Shown: positions 1 to 13,369, numbered from the stretch's first letter. The stretch is DNA of 64,000 bases from Centroberyx gerrardi (GCF_048128805.1 NC_135998.1:26481896-26545895); one strand, 5' to 3'. A program made the numbers and translations. Notes: generated from the sequence alone by a model not told the origin.

Positions 1-35
1 CCGTGCCGTCTCTCTGAGCCTCAAGCATCTGCCTG

Positions 36-113
<78 letters not shown>

Positions 114-208
114 CAATTCAATTCAATTCAAAGGGGCTTTATTGGCATGGGAAACATACGTTTACATTGCCAAAGCAAGTGTGAAATAAAAACAAAAAAT
201 GTACGTAC

Positions 209-247
<39 letters not shown>

Positions 248-410
248 TCTCACTCTCTCTCCTCAACTTGATAGTCACAGGCGGCTTGTCCTCTTGCTCT
301 CGTCACAGCCACGCAATTGGTTGGGGGGTGGGAGGGGGGTGCACGGTGGGTGACCGCGACCGTATGAATTGGTCGTTACAGGAATTATTCTTAATAGAGC
401 CGACCGTGTT
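1..410. repeat. CT microsatellites and teleost interspersed-repeat fragment upstream of crhbp
   Basis: Two long CT tracts lie at about 38-108 and 209-262. Between them, about 109-200, is a stretch starting with repeated ATTCA units followed by GGGGCTTTATTGGCATGG, which I recognise as a recurring interspersed repeat of fish genomes. Its class is not certain; the 3' tail of a non-LTR element is likely. No gene is seen before the crhbp promoter. Confidence 0.55.
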
Positions 411-415
411 CGTCC

Positions 416-423
416 TATAAAAG
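416..423 (+). promoter_or_regulatory. crhbp: TATA box of crhbp
   Basis: TATAAAAG lies 72 bases before the crhbp start codon, in an otherwise GC-richer stretch. The spacing suits a short 5' untranslated region of about 45 bases. The TATA box is seen directly; the start of transcription is inferred. Confidence 0.7.
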
Positions 424-494
424 CAGCGCTGTCCGGAGAGCTCGCTTCATACTTTCCTTTTCTCAGGTGCGTCCTGCGGACAGAGAGGCGCGTT

Positions 495-912
495 ATGGAG
501 CGCACTTTTAGGGAGCAGCTCTTCTTTCTTGTGTTGTGTCTGTCTGTTCTCAAGGGAGACTCCAGGTACATTGAGGTAAGTCTTCAGAAGATACTTTAAA
601 CTGGTTGTCAAGTTGGATTTTTTTTTTTTTTTAGCTTGTCAGCTGTACACAGATAAAAGCCCATGTGCCTGTTAAACTTTAGCCCTTCAAACATTTTGCA
701 CAGGACAACGAGATAACCAAAGAAGAATTATATTCATTCTTCAACTCGGAGCTCAAGAGAGAAATACCTGGGGAATTCATTTATCGCCGACCCTTACGTA
801 AGTCTAAAATCTGTGCTTATATTCCTCCTCCCCAAACAGCGATAGACAAAGGATCAGCAGTTTGACGTGTTTTCAGGGATGATTTCAAGAAACTTGAATT
901 TAACTTGAAGGG

Positions 913-956
<44 letters not shown>

Positions 957-1134
957 CAGAGATAGATAGATAGATGGATAGAGAGAGGGAGAAAAAAGAG
1001 AGAGAGGCTATTTATTGTATTTTTACTTGTATTTGTATGTCTCTGTCGCTCTCTCTTTTTAAATCCAAAATTAAAAACGGATAATTTTTGAATGGGATAT
1101 GCCAGACTTCTTGTACTGCTCTCTTACTCTCCCC

Positions 1135-1169
<35 letters not shown>

Positions 1170-2905
1170 CCTCTCCCTCCCTCTCCCTCTCCCCCTCTCT
1201 CCCTCAGGTTGTCTGGACATGGTTGCAGTGGAGGGTCAGTTCACCTTCACAGCAGAGCGGCCTCAGCTCAGCTGTGCTGCTTTCTTCATAGCAGAGCCCA
1301 ATGAGGTGATCAGTGTGGATTACGGCAGCGCTGACATCGACTGCAGGGGAGGGGACTTCATCAAGGTAACCTGCCTTCTCCCCAAAACCCCTCTTGCCCC
1401 TGACATCCTGCACTAAACACCCCCCACCAGGTCTGCCTATAATCTCACCCAGTATCTGCTCTTGTATTTCAGCTCATACATCAAACTCTGATTTGAAAGA
1501 TTGTTTTGTTAATGTCATCATTCTGTCAGACATAGAGCTTCAGTAGCAACATTGTCAGAAATGTTTTTCCCAATAATCTCCTTGTAATCCCCTGCTCAAC
1601 TCCCAGTTTAAGGACACTGCTTCTTAGCTCTATTAGCTAATTCTGTGTACATTTAGCAGATGATGTCACTGATGGTGAAATGGTGATGGAGTTTATTGTG
1701 GCTTTGCGTGGTACAACCTATGTTTGATATATTGCAGCCTAATACCCCCGTCATTAGGCTGCATTTGCTTCTCTAAACTCAGAAACACTTCCTGATTAGA
1801 CAAAAATCTCCTTTAATATAGCAAGGCTATTTATTGTCTATATAACCTGCTTACTTTAGGTAACCTGTCCTCGAGACACTTATCCATGTTGTACTGTCCT
1901 GCACAGGGTTGCTCTCTAAGTGCTTAACTTATCATGATAGATGATAGTCTAAATCTTAAATGCTGCGTTCACAGACCAAGATTTAACAAATGCACTCACG
2001 GTTTAAAAGTAATTATGATCTACTGATTCACTTTGGAGACCGAGATTAAATAAAGACGTGGATTACATCTCCCAGAAACCTGCAGAAATCAGTTTCGACT
2101 GAATATACAACCCTAGCTTCAGCATCTCCCTGTCAATGTGTCCCACAAAGGTGTTTGATGGCTGGGTGATGAAAGGAGAGAAGTTCCCCAGCTCTCAGGA
2201 TCACCCTCTGCCTCTGTATGAGCGCTATGTGGACTACTGCGACTCAGGATCCCTAAGCAGGACTGTGCGCTCCTCGCAGAATGTGGCCATGGTCTACTTC
2301 CGCATTCACAACGCCGGCAGCAGCTTCACCCTCACTGTCAAGAAGCTCATCAACCCCTTCCGTGAGTAGACTGTCATGATCACTAAAAAAAAAATGCTTC
2401 AGCTTTCATCCCACTTTGGGACTCCTCTTCTATACTGTTTGTATGTAGAATGATCAGATTTGAACAGCAATTAATGTGTGTGATGGAGGCTAATACAAGG
2501 CTGGTAGGGTGCTTTATGACACTGAACCTAAATTCAGTTGTTAAATGTCTCTATTATAGCTATGTGATAAGCTTCAAAAATTGCCTTCACTTTTGCTTAC
2601 ATGATTCTTGACTTGAATTCTGTTGTCAACAGTTAATTTGTTTTAGTCATTTCAATAATTCAATAAATTTCAATAAAGTCATACATTTGGTTTCACAAAC
2701 CTGTTCTAATCAACAGAAATCAAAAGATGGATCATTAAATAAGAGTTTTGTTGAGAGGTTTAGAAGATAAAGAGCATGAATTCACCTTTTGTGCCTTTTT
2801 AAGCTGGTACATGTAAAAAATGCAGAGCTGTTTGATATAAGTATGTATGGCATCCTTGCTTGTTTGCCAGTACATGTGCTTTGGCACTAATTTGCATATA
2901 GTGTG

Positions 2906-2953
<48 letters not shown>

Positions 2954-3345
2954 TCCGCGTAAGGACATCATGCCAACCCTCCTAACACGCCTCGTCTCCT
3001 TCTAGCCTGTAACGTCATCTCCCAGACACCAGAGGGCAGTTTTACAATGTTGATCCCCCAGCAACACAGGAACTGCAGCTTCTCTATCATATATCCTGTG
3101 GAGATCAAGATCTCAGAGTTCAGCCTCGGACACCACAACAACTTTCCCAAGGTGAACACAAACATCACTCAGTGCAAAATGCATAGCACTATGACAGCTT
3201 ACCACTGATTTCCTTGCGAAATCTGCCCCTGCTGGTGCTCCTGCTTCTTCTACTCTACTTCTTCTACTACTAATCTGCTCTCTGATGTGAATAGCTCTCT
3301 CTGCATTGGTTATGTCCCTGACTATAAGTCTTCAGCCTCCCCCCC

Positions 3346-3378
<33 letters not shown>

Positions 3379-5770
3379 CCACCACATCCATCAGTCCTTA
3401 ATAACTAATATAATCAGGGGTTAAAGTGCGTTCCGGCACCTTCGATTAATAAGTAAATAAATCTGATTGGCAGCTTCATACATAATAATGTCAAGCGAGT
3501 TCACAGGGTTGCCAACTCTCACGCATTGACCGTGAGACTCACGCAATTGACATTTTTCACACGCTCTCACGCCACAAGTCCATTTTCTCACGCAGTGAAA
3601 AATAATTTCATAACTGATAACGTCGCGGCGTGAAAAGAGACACTGACAGCGCACGGACAGACGAGACAGAGCAGCACCGTGCAGCAGAGAGTTATTCAGA
3701 CCATCTGAATAGCGAGAAACATACACAAATCTATTATATTGTCATTTATTCCCATGCATGGTGCTCAGAGTAATGTCAGTCCGCGGCTCTTCTGCGTCTC
3801 TCCCTCTCCTCTCGCGCCGTGCGCACGCAGACAGGAGTGAGAGTGAGTTACTATGGTTACGGGGACGCTCTGTGTCTGTCGCTCTGAAACTTTCTCGCGA
3901 TTCCCAATAATAGGTTTTTAGGTTAGTATGCCAATGCAAAATCATGAATGTAAGCACCTCAATGCTGAAATCTAGTAATATAACATAATTTTACATTTTT
4001 GGTTAACATTATACAGGGTTGCTGTTTCTTGACTTAATCCAAGGGGTTAGGTGGTGTAGAAATGCAGGAAATTTGTTTTAAATTACTATTTTTTTTCTGA
4101 TCCCCCCACCAATTATGTATTTTACCCCCCCCCCCCCCCCCCCGGAAACAGGGTTCCCCCACCTGCCAAATCCCACTTTAACCCCTGAATATAATAGACC
4201 TATTTCGAAGGCACCTTTTTCTCCAAAATTTTGGATTGTGTGGTGTCTAAGCAAATCCAAAAAATAAATATTTAAAATTTTGAAAAATTTCAGGTTACAA
4301 AAAATCTCCTGATGAGTGCAGATTTCAGACTGGATACAATTGATAATGCTATTGTCAAATTGATACATATTGTGTAATTGATAACCTCAGGAATGGGCTT
4401 GGTATATCTGGGACTGCCCTGGCTGGCTGTCATTATACATGTCAAACTGAATGTTTCCAAACTCTGCTGGTGGTTCTTATGCTTCATTAATTATGTGTGG
4501 TGTGCCTCAAGGCCCAATCTTTGTGCCAGTACTGTTTTCTTTATATATGTGTTACCAATTGTCCACATTATTCATCTGCATAGCAACTTCTTGCACTGCT
4601 ATGCTGACAATACTCAGCTGTATATCTCACAATTGGTTTGGCCGATGTTACAACTGTTGACTGACTAGTTGATGTCAAAGACTGGAAGTCTTAGAATTCT
4701 TTTACATATCACATTGTCATTTGTGTGTGTATTTTAACATCTCTGCATAGGCTAACTGTTAGTTTTAGAATTTATTCTAAGACTTATCTAATTACTTTTC
4801 AGGCTCAGCTTTAGCCCCTCCTAAACTTGAGCACAGCTTGAGAGACTGGCTATTTCAAAGTTGAGGCTAAAGCCCAGTGGTGAATGGGCCACTGCTGTCC
4901 TTGCCTATACACTTTGGGACACACTACATGACAAAGTTTGGGCTTACAAAATCAGTGTCAGCTTTTAAATAACTTCTAAAACATATTTTTACTGACGGGA
5001 TTTACATAATTTAATTATATTTTATTTTCATTGTATACACCAGTATTAGTCTATAACCCTTTTATTGATTAATGTGTGCCATTTTTATTGTTTGCTTCAT
5101 GTTATTGTATTTATTGCTCTCTTAATGTAAATCTTGTAACTTTGTAACACTTTGTTTTGATAAGTTCTACATAAACACAGTTTATCATTGCTATTATTTG
5201 TACTATTATTATCATTATTACTAATACTATTAGTACTGCTAAGCTATATGGACTTTAAGACACACACAGACACACTGGCCAAATATATACCAAAATTGTA
5301 CTGAGTTAATTCACAGTGACAAAGTGCATGGCACTGGATTTAATAGTTTTTGATAGATAGTATTTGATGGTAAAGCCATGTGTTGCTCTCCACAGAGGTC
5401 CGTGACTGGATGTGCAGAATCAAGAGATTTTGTGGAATTGCTAGGAGGAAATGGCATCGACACGTCCAAGATGCTCCCTGTCGCAGACCTCTGCTACTCC
5501 TTCACCGGCCCCAGTGAGCACACACACCTCTCCCTGCCTCCCACATTACAGAACCTCTTGGTTGTACTAAAGGAACTGTAACCTATATTAAGCTTTTCTC
5601 TCCCTTGCCCTGCAGCTCATCTGAAGATAGGCTGTGACAACACGGTGGTGAGGATGGTTTCCAGCGGGAAGTTTGTCAACCAAGTGTCTTTCAGCTACCA
5701 GCTACTGGACCACCAGGAGCTCCAGAGGATCAAACTCAACAGCGTGGAAGATTTCTGTTTCAATGACTGA
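495..5770 (+). CDS. crhbp: Corticotropin-releasing hormone-binding protein (7 coding exons)
   Basis: Secreted glycoprotein that binds CRH and urocortin and limits their access to CRH receptors. Coding exons: 495-575, 704-797, 1208-1365, 2151-2361, 3006-3151, 5396-5513, 5616-5770. All introns are GT-AG and phases agree, giving 320 aa against 322 in human. Residues 1-24 form a hydrophobic signal peptide (LFFLVLCLSVL core). The CUB-like first half (about 60-180) contains CLDMVAVEGQF and YVDYCDSGS; the second half contains PCNVISQTPEGSF, the N-glycosylation site NCS at residue 204, and the conserved end SVEDFCFND. The start is the first ATG after the TATA box and is followed at once by the signal peptide. 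Intron 2 ends in an 85-base CT tract, and intron 5 holds a hAT element and a LINE fragment. Against the s100z/PAR genes its strand is opposite to the human arrangement. Confidence 0.97.
914..955. repeat. (GT)n microsatellite in crhbp intron 2
   Basis: Uninterrupted TG repeat of about 21 units, followed by GATA/GAGA-rich sequence to about 1010. Confidence 0.9.
1119..1207 (+). repeat. CT tract forming the acceptor of crhbp exon 3
   Basis: Almost pure pyrimidine (CTCTCC variants) for about 85 bases, running straight into the CAG acceptor before exon 3. It is both a microsatellite and an exceptionally long polypyrimidine tract. Confidence 0.85.
2909..2952. repeat. (GT)n microsatellite in crhbp intron 4
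   Basis: About 22 GT units, 54 bases before exon 5. Confidence 0.9.
3339..3375. repeat. Poly-C run followed by (AC)n
   Basis: About 24 consecutive C residues pass into AC repeats within crhbp intron 5. A second poly-C run of about 19 lies at 4125-4143 inside the neighbouring hAT element. Confidence 0.85.
3415..4187. mobile_element. Nonautonomous hAT element in crhbp intron 5
   Basis: The ends are inverted copies: CAGGGGTTAAAGTG at the left and CACTTTAACCCCTG at the right. Both are flanked by the same 8-base direct repeat, AATATAAT (3407-3414 and 4188-4195), the target duplication typical of hAT transposons. The 773-base interior has no transposase; it contains a part with repeated 'CTCACGC' phrases and a poly-C run. 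Open frames inside it are not convincing genes. Confidence 0.88.
4400..5240 (+). mobile_element. Decayed L2-like LINE 3' fragment
   Basis: Around 4480-4660 the frames give fragments of a non-LTR reverse transcriptase: GVPQGPIF and VLFSLYM, then in another frame HCYADNTQLYIS, which corresponds to the catalytic YADD region. At 4900-4990 a piece resembling the usual LINE C-terminus (ALWDTLHDK, then VSAFK-like) follows, and the element ends in an AT-rich 3' tail with ATTATTATT-type repeats (5190-5235). Frameshifts and stops show it is dead. It lies in crhbp intron 5 in the sense orientation. Confidence 0.7.
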
Positions 5771-6483
5771 TCCCAACAGGATCATAATTTGCCAAATGTA
5801 TCATTTGACTGCAAACAGGAAAGCTTAATGGTTTTTATTTTATTTAAAAAAAAACACAGGTCCAGCTTGCCCCAAATGTTTACAAGCAATTCAAATGTAA
5901 ACAAAGCATTAACCATTTTAAAGTACATTTAGGTTTAGCTGTCAAATACAGTCAGTCCCTGTATGAAAAGCTTACTCAATTTGTTTATCAGACAAAATGT
6001 CTTAAATCCAAAGACGTAAATATAAAAATTAAATTAGATCAACAAGTCATAGTGACACCACAGGAGGCGCTTTGTCCAAAATTCACAATGGGGCTTTAAT
6101 TAAGAAATTAATTTATTTTTTCATTTTATTTTAACCTTCTTTAATTCGTTATATGATATGGTTGTTCAAGCATAATGAAGTGTTCTCTTGTGTTTGCTGG
6201 AACTGCTATTGTTTTTCCTTCCTGTTTGTGTACAATACAGTATGTTTGTTTATTGAGATGAGACTGAAGAAACTGTCATATGACATATTAAGTTTATAGT
6301 CAACATTCTTTAAAAGGGATGGTGCTAAAATGAATGTTTCCTTCTATTTATTTTGTTAAATGATACATATGGACGTGCTGTGTCATTTCCCGCCACATAT
6401 AACATAGGAGGCAATAGGTAAAGTATTCAATATACTACAGAAAAGCTGTTATGCATATTTATTTGTATAAAAACTTTTTTTGT

Positions 6484-6489
6484 AATAAA
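6484..6489 (+). terminator. crhbp: Candidate polyadenylation signal of crhbp
   Basis: AATAAA followed closely by AT-rich sequence, about 715 bases after the stop codon. No better hexamer followed by a GT-rich element is obvious nearer the stop. The 3' end is inferred. Confidence 0.5.
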
Positions 6490-7544
6490 ATTAAACTGCA
6501 TGACAAAGCACTCAATTATGGTTTTGTTGTCTTTTCCATTTTGCTCTATTTCTCAGAAATGTGATTCCTAATATAGTTGTGGAGAAACTCACAACAGAGA
6601 TACACCACCACATCTCCACTGGTAAACTGATTCAAGACTGATTCAAGACAATTTGAAACAATTTACATTCTTTGTCCTACAAAGAGAGATGCAGAAGGTT
6701 AATATGAATATGCTTCAATAGTAGGCTAGTTAATTTTAACAGCTCTATAAGGCATTTGTCTACATGCAGAGCACAGTTACAAAAGCAATTCCTTTCAAGT
6801 CTCTTGGTCCTCCTCAGGTGTCATTCCTCATTCTACAACAGCTTGATTTTCCTGTAATTGATACAGTTTCATGTTCATTGGGATGCAATGTGTCACCATC
6901 CAACAAGATAGCACAGTATCACAGCAAGTTCTGGAGAGCGAGAATTGAACATTTCAAGGCTATGTGGGTAATCTGCCCTATTCTGAGAAAATGACAGTTT
7001 ATCAGTTGAATTATTACAGTTTATGTGGATTAAATAGGAATAATGAACATAGATATCGTCACAAATGTAATTATGTATGCATATTATGTTCTAAGGAAAT
7101 GTCTGCAAATATGTCTGCTTGTTATGTGCAGTGCACCATTAGATTAATTTCAACATAATGAACAGCATAGGAGGTATTCATTGCTCCACCTTTCAAGACA
7201 TATAGCTTGACACCACAATATCTGTATGTTCAGCATATTGAAGTGTGCTGAAATAATGTGCCAACACTTCTGTCAAGCAGGAAACAATACATGTCTACAA
7301 ACTTTAAAGGCACATTTTCTGATTTAAGTTGAAATGTTTGAGTGGCAAAGCATGGGAAATCAAAACTGAGTGTGACCTGAGAGTGCCATTTTCACATTTT
7401 ATGGAAAAACAAGATGAAATCTACAATATGATGTATCAATGTCAGAGAAAAAATAGGGACTTTATTGACAAAGACTTGCAAGCCTTTTTAGATCCTCTCA
7501 TTGTAGTTCAGTAGTAGCCAGATGTCAGTCATTGACACTAGCAC

Positions 7545-7635
7545 ACTACTTTTTTTTTTTTTTTTTTTACCTTTATTTTACCAGGTTGTCTCATTGAGAT
7601 GCAATCTCCTTTTCAAGAGAGACCTGGTCAATAAT
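7545..7635. repeat. Interspersed repeat fragment (ACCTTTATTTTACCAGG type)
   Basis: A poly-T run followed by ACCTTTATTTTACCAGG and later AAGAGAGACCTGG resembles a very common fish repeat whose usual form reads 'ctttatttaaccagg ... agagacctgg'. A weaker relative may lie at 14510-14540. The family is named from memory of the pattern only. Confidence 0.45.
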
Positions 7636-8167
7636 AAAATAACAATAAATGTGATTTGTGAAGATGTGGGCGTATTGATTGTCTTTCAATTTATAGATCA
7701 TGAAATACTAATCTGAGCTCAATTCATGAGGATTTTCTTTGACAAAGAGGAAATATGGATGGGAGTTATGCGAGCCAAACAGTGTGAGAGCAAATCACAG
7801 TGATGTCTGTGAAGATATAGATATAGATATATATACTGTATATATTTGATATAATCGTTTGATAAATTATGTCTCACCAACTCCATTCAGGTTTTCAGGG
7901 CCATATGCCACCTCATCATCTCCTCTGATGGTGTCTCTTTCTCCCTCTCTACAGGATGGCTGTGTGTGGTACGCCACCCCTCACCATCTCTAGAGAGAGA
8001 GCAGCAGGCAATATCTCTGAAAATTATGGTTCAAATGGTCCCAACCAGTGATTAAAGGTCTGCAGGTGTATTATCATTGTCAGACACCTGCAGCCCAGCC
8101 AGTGTTGAAGAAGTATCTGATAAGGACCAAGGTCCTTCCAGGAGGAAGTGGTGTGTGCATGTGTGTA

Positions 8168-8168
<1 letters not shown>

Positions 8169-8221
<53 letters not shown>
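8169..8221. repeat. (GT)n microsatellite
   Basis: About 26 GT units. It produces long Cys-Val or His-Thr frames on both strands that are not genes. Confidence 0.9.
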
Positions 8222-8223
<2 letters not shown>

Positions 8224-11200
8224 TGTGTGTGTTGCTGTGGTGATATCATGGCTCCTGTCATCCTCCATTGGTCTTGCACTAATTGAAATTGGCATAGTAC
8301 AGGTGAAGAATGGATACAGAGCAATTGTGCAGCTGTCCAATTCAGAGTCTAAAAGCGATAGTTTAAGGGTTTTTTTCAGTGTCACTGGGGCTGAAAAAAT
8401 ATTTATGAGAAAAAGTTGTTCTCTAAAGATAGTTATATTGTGAAACAGTTTCAGAGATGTTGTTGTAAAAGAATTGTGTTGTGTTATATATTGCATTCTG
8501 GACTGATGATGGGCGATGATGATTCTATTGAGCTAAACCGAGGCACAGGCTATTACTCTACAGACTGGGAAAACTCAATCAAGCTTGACATTTAGATCTG
8601 GCCTTTCTGGGAGGAAAACTATCAATAATCTGTCAGTCACTCAGCAGGTACTACAATTTTGAAAATTAGTGTCTCTCAAAAGTACACACTCATATTCATG
8701 AAGTGCAAATTATTTGTTGCTTTAGTAGTAGGAAATAGTGGAGGAAAGAGAGTCAACTGCATTTCAGTAACTTCACTTATATGTGTGTGTGGTGAATCAG
8801 AGACAATTAGGGACATTATATGTATATGTCTGAATAATAATTTTGTATAAGATGCAAGATGTTTGGATGGACACCGTTTTCACTTGATTGACTTCATTGA
8901 CTTACAAATCTTCACAATGATCTGACAGAGAGTGTGTCAAATTATTTGAATAGCACTCGTCCAGCGCTGTTCAGATATTGATTAAATCAAGAATTCTCTA
9001 TTTTTTTATGAAAGTACTACAAATGTAATGGCCGGGGCCTTCATTTGCTGTTTTCTGGGTCTTGGGCCACCCATCATTTTAAATAAATAAATCTAATATT
9101 TTTGGATTGGTTTAACACAGAATCATTCATTACTACATAGTGGTAGAGAGATCAAACAGAATACCTATTCTCTCAATATATCCTATCATTGGGCTAATTT
9201 GCATAGGCTATATCTGTTGAATTATTGAGATTTTCAGAGCACAACAAGGTAAAATAAAACAATGTCAGAATATCAATTTCAATATCAAGTTTTCTATGGA
9301 GATCCATTTACGGCCATGATATATTCATTAATATAGTGTTCATGTTTAAATCATGCTTAAGTCATTTTATTATAATGCATCTATATCTGGCCTGCAACTC
9401 TTCCAGTTAAATAAGGATTGCATCACCATATGTATTATTGTAGTACTTATCAGGTGCTTAGATTTCCTTTTACTCTCTGATTTGTATGAATGGAGAGTCC
9501 TGTTACTCCAGTGGGTCACATTTTTCTTCTTCTTCTTCCATGCTTCCTTAGCCACCATCAGCCCAGAGAGATAATATCCCTTTCTCCTTGATGTGTGACG
9601 TCTTTGCCCCCTCCACTGTTTTTTTTCTTTTTATCCCCAACATCCCCCTGCTAGAGCGACACCGACCGGGTCAGGAGAGTGACACAGATGTACACTCATA
9701 TTCTTTCTCTATATTGCAGCACACAAATCACTGTGGAAGTCATAGAGTATGGTATGAATCACCGGGGCCGTTATAAGTGATGCAAAGCCCATCCAAACCT
9801 TTTCGTTCCAGTGTGGGAGACAGATTAGGCGGTACAATGCCAAACGGCACTATGCGGTGCAGATAAGGGCTGCATGGTGGCATTTTTCACTGTCGTCTTG
9901 GCATCATCCCCCGAGGGATGACCAAACTGTTTTCCGGGGTAAACCGAGCTGCTCTGGAAAATCTGGCCCTTCACGTGTTGTTTGTAATAGGATCATCTTC
10001 CATCTGTCACTGAACAGCGCTAAAGGTGGAAAAAAAAACACAATGAAGGTGTTTCTCAGGTGATTGTCATTGTCTCTCTTCCTGCTAAAAGACAAAAAAA
10101 AAATTGTGGAGTTGTACATTGTTATAGCCTAAATTTGGGGGGAGGGCCTTAAGCGTTACATGTTTTTGCCTCTGCTGCTGTATCATTGCCTTTTTGTGTG
10201 GGACACAGCAGAAACACTCATAGACAGAGACACACACATTCAAAGACACGAACAACGCAGACATATGCACACACACACTACAAAAACAGATATGCCATGT
10301 ACAATATATTATGCTCCTCTGAACACCATTTTCCATGTTCCTCGTTAACACTTGCAGCTGTGTACCTTCGAACATGACTGAGCATACCGCTGCTTAGTGT
10401 AGTGAGCTGCATGAAGGACAAAATGCTCTATTCAAGAGGGCACAGGGCAAAACCACTTCAGTTTTCATATCCTCAGTGGAGGCTGTGTAGGTTATCGAGG
10501 CAGTGTTGATGATAAGTTTAAAGGTTCCTCACTTTTCCTAGTCGTGCTACAGTACGGGCTACAGCCCATAAAATTGGTTTCTTAAAGTGGATACACCCCT
10601 AATACACACACACACACACACACACAGGTCACTCCAAATGAGGAGTTATGACACAGACAGTGACGCACAAGGTGACGGAAGGCAGAGTGGACAGCATGTG
10701 GGAGATAAGGCCTCGGGGCACATTTTAAAGACGTTCTTTGCAGGTAGCTGCATTTGGACGAGAGGCACCTGAAAGTGAGGAGAAAATGTCCTGAGCCTAA
10801 AGTAGGGTGTTAGCAAGCCAAAATGAAATGTTAATATTATGTGCTGTAAGTTTGTAAATGTACATGTAGAACTTCTCTAGAAGCATTTCTCCTCATCTTA
10901 TCCATCCTTCCCTCCCTCCTTCTCTCTTTCATTCCTTCCACTTACTGAACATTTCTTTTTCTTATCCAGTTCATGGTGATAATGATGATATTAACATCTA
11001 TGTTTTTTTTTTCAGGTTGTCTTTTGTGTGTGATGCTCATTTTTATCAATTTATCACCTTTGCCCTGTCCGTTCCTTTCATTTTCTCTACTCTCCCTTCG
11101 TCCCCTTCATATATTCTTCCTCTCCTACTTATTTATATCACACCTCTTGACACCCCATGCTCGTTCTCTCCATCTCTCAGGTGTCAAAGAAGTACATGAA

Positions 11201-13246
11201 CCTCATCTTTTTTCTGCTTGTCACATTGATCTTTTTTTCTGTCTGACCATCAGTGTCTCTGGTCAGAATTCCCCTCCTGACTCCAGAGTGCCTGATGCGT
11301 CGTTTTGCCATTCAGCGCTCTCATCCATCACCGTACATTCTGCCCGCTGAAAACTGTGTGTATGTGCATTTCATATACAAGCATCTTTGTCTAAAACGTT
11401 TCTCCACAGCATCCTTTAAGCAATTCTGCATCCCTGTGTCTTAAATATCACATCTGCTTCAGAACTTTTCATGTGGTGTATACTACTGTCTGTCCTTCAG
11501 AGGGCTGCCTGTGCTATTTCTGTCATTTATTAACACTCACATGATATGACAATCATCCATAGGAAACTGTATCAGAGGTAGTCACAACAGGCAACTCAAA
11601 CTTTTCCATCTTTACTGAGAAAAACCCCTCATTCTGGAGTGTGTGCGTATGGTGAAGGTGGGGAGAGGGGTCGACAAACGTAGGGCTGAGGATATAAATA
11701 TCCACATTTCAAATCTATAAAATGGTATTTACGATTGATTGCAACCTTTTCTAAATTGAACAAAAAAAACATAATTACTGCATTGCATCTTCCCACAGGA
11801 GATAGGATAATTATCCTGCTCAATTACAGCCAATCAAGGCAAAGTGCTAGCGGTGAGGATTTGTGCAAGCACCATCTGCGGAGGATTCATATGAAGCATC
11901 ACATTGTACGGGAAGGATTTTTTTTTTTTCAGTCATTTTCCTTCCACGTCACAGCTGAGAATGTCACCGCAAATAATTTTACAGTTTGGTATTTTGGGAA
12001 GGGGACGTACAGAGGAAACCCTAACAAATGACAGTCTACAGTTGTGTCCTCTCAAGGTGAAAATATCATTTCTGCTCGAGGGGAAGACATGTGTCATTGT
12101 GATTGGCAGGTGCTGCTGGACCCAGGTGGTCTGTGCGTATTGGGATCGCCATGCGTCATCAAGACATGATACACAGTCACTTCCCAAAAGCACAACCTCT
12201 CTCCTTGAGATATGGCCGGTAAGTGGAAGCTGAGAGTGAGAGAACACATGCAGGACGACTGCACTGGCGGAGACTCACACACGCTTGATGTCTCACACAC
12301 ACACACACAAGACACACACACATGCAAGTGCCCAAACAAATGCAATACAAGCTGTACGTTACAGTGACTGTTGATGCTTAAGTAATTGTAATTTATTTTC
12401 CTAGATAAGTTGTCATATTCCAAGTCATTCATGAAAGTCAAATATTGTTGGACAACAGATTGGCGATCATACTTTTAAAATGATTTGATATTTGATAGCA
12501 AATAAATTTCATGAAAAAATTTGTCACACAAACAGATTTTCTGATACAACACACAACATTAAAAAGCATGAACACATTAGGGAGGGGAAATATATAAGGA
12601 AAATGTTACAGACAGTATACAGTAAAACCCATATCACTGAAACAGAAGGTAAAAGATTGGCTTACATAATGTACCTGTATTTATTTTTCTATTATTCTGA
12701 AATGTTTGAGGACAACATGAGGAAAACAGGCTTGTGTCCTTGGGGAATGGAGACAATCTGGCAGCAAGACTGACAAGGGAGCAAAATGTTTCCTACTAGC
12801 AGCATCATCAGGGTGTGACGATGACTAAAAGAGGCCAAAATGAAATGTTTCACTTTTGACATTTGAAATCTACGAGGAAGGACAGTCTCAGCAAGGACAC
12901 TTGACAAAAAAATAACAAATGACAGATGGTTAAAAAAAAATAAAAAATGTTTTAGATGACTTAGAGAAATCTTTTTAAAGGGAAATACCACTGAATTTCA
13001 GCCATGTTATTCCTAAGAGAGTCTGATCGGCAATAGTGAACATTTTACACCGTCTTTCATAGACAAAACCAAGTGAGAAGAGTTTTTACCTTTTTTTGTG
13101 ATGACACACAGCTCCATACAAAATGAAAAAGGTGACAGTGACAACACCCAGAATCATTTTCTGGGGAAAAGGGCACTGTCCATTTTCTGGTATAGAAGCA
13201 GTAACACCAGTCTAATACAAATTCTTAAATTGTTGTGAATCCTGTA

Positions 13247-13252
13247 TTTATT
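13247..13252 (-). terminator. s100z: Candidate polyadenylation signal of s100z
   Basis: AATAAA on the minus strand, about 120 bases past the s100z stop codon, a normal distance for a short 3' untranslated region. Confidence 0.6.
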
Positions 13253-13369
13253 GCACTATATATATAGTATTTTATGTAATGCCATTGTTTAACTTTTGAA
13301 AAGATACGTCATCAAAGTGAATATTTGACAAATGAAGTTGATAAAGGCTTTTGGTTGGTTTCTGTTGGT

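Larger units (their letters stand above)
6490..13240. other. Intergenic DNA between crhbp and s100z
   Basis: No recognisable gene on either strand; the open frames are short and match nothing. It holds CA/GT microsatellites (8169-8221, 10602-10626, 12290-12311), a repeat fragment at 7545-7635 and AT-rich unique DNA. Regulatory elements may be present but cannot be recognised from sequence alone. Confidence 0.7.

Noticed and set aside
3421-4368. Several minus-strand frames of 70-100 codons within crhbp intron 5
   Set aside because: They lie inside the hAT element and its poly-C run and resemble no protein.
4378-4660. A live reverse transcriptase gene
   Set aside because: Motifs fall in two frames with stops between them; it is a dead LINE fragment.
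8048-8496. Long open frames on both strands rich in Cys-Val or His-Thr
   Set aside because: They are translations of a GT microsatellite; no splice sites, homology or start context.
10973-11350. 125-codon plus-strand frame with hydrophobic runs
   Set aside because: Pyrimidine-rich intergenic DNA gives Leu/Ser/Phe runs by chance; no signal peptide logic, splice sites or homology.
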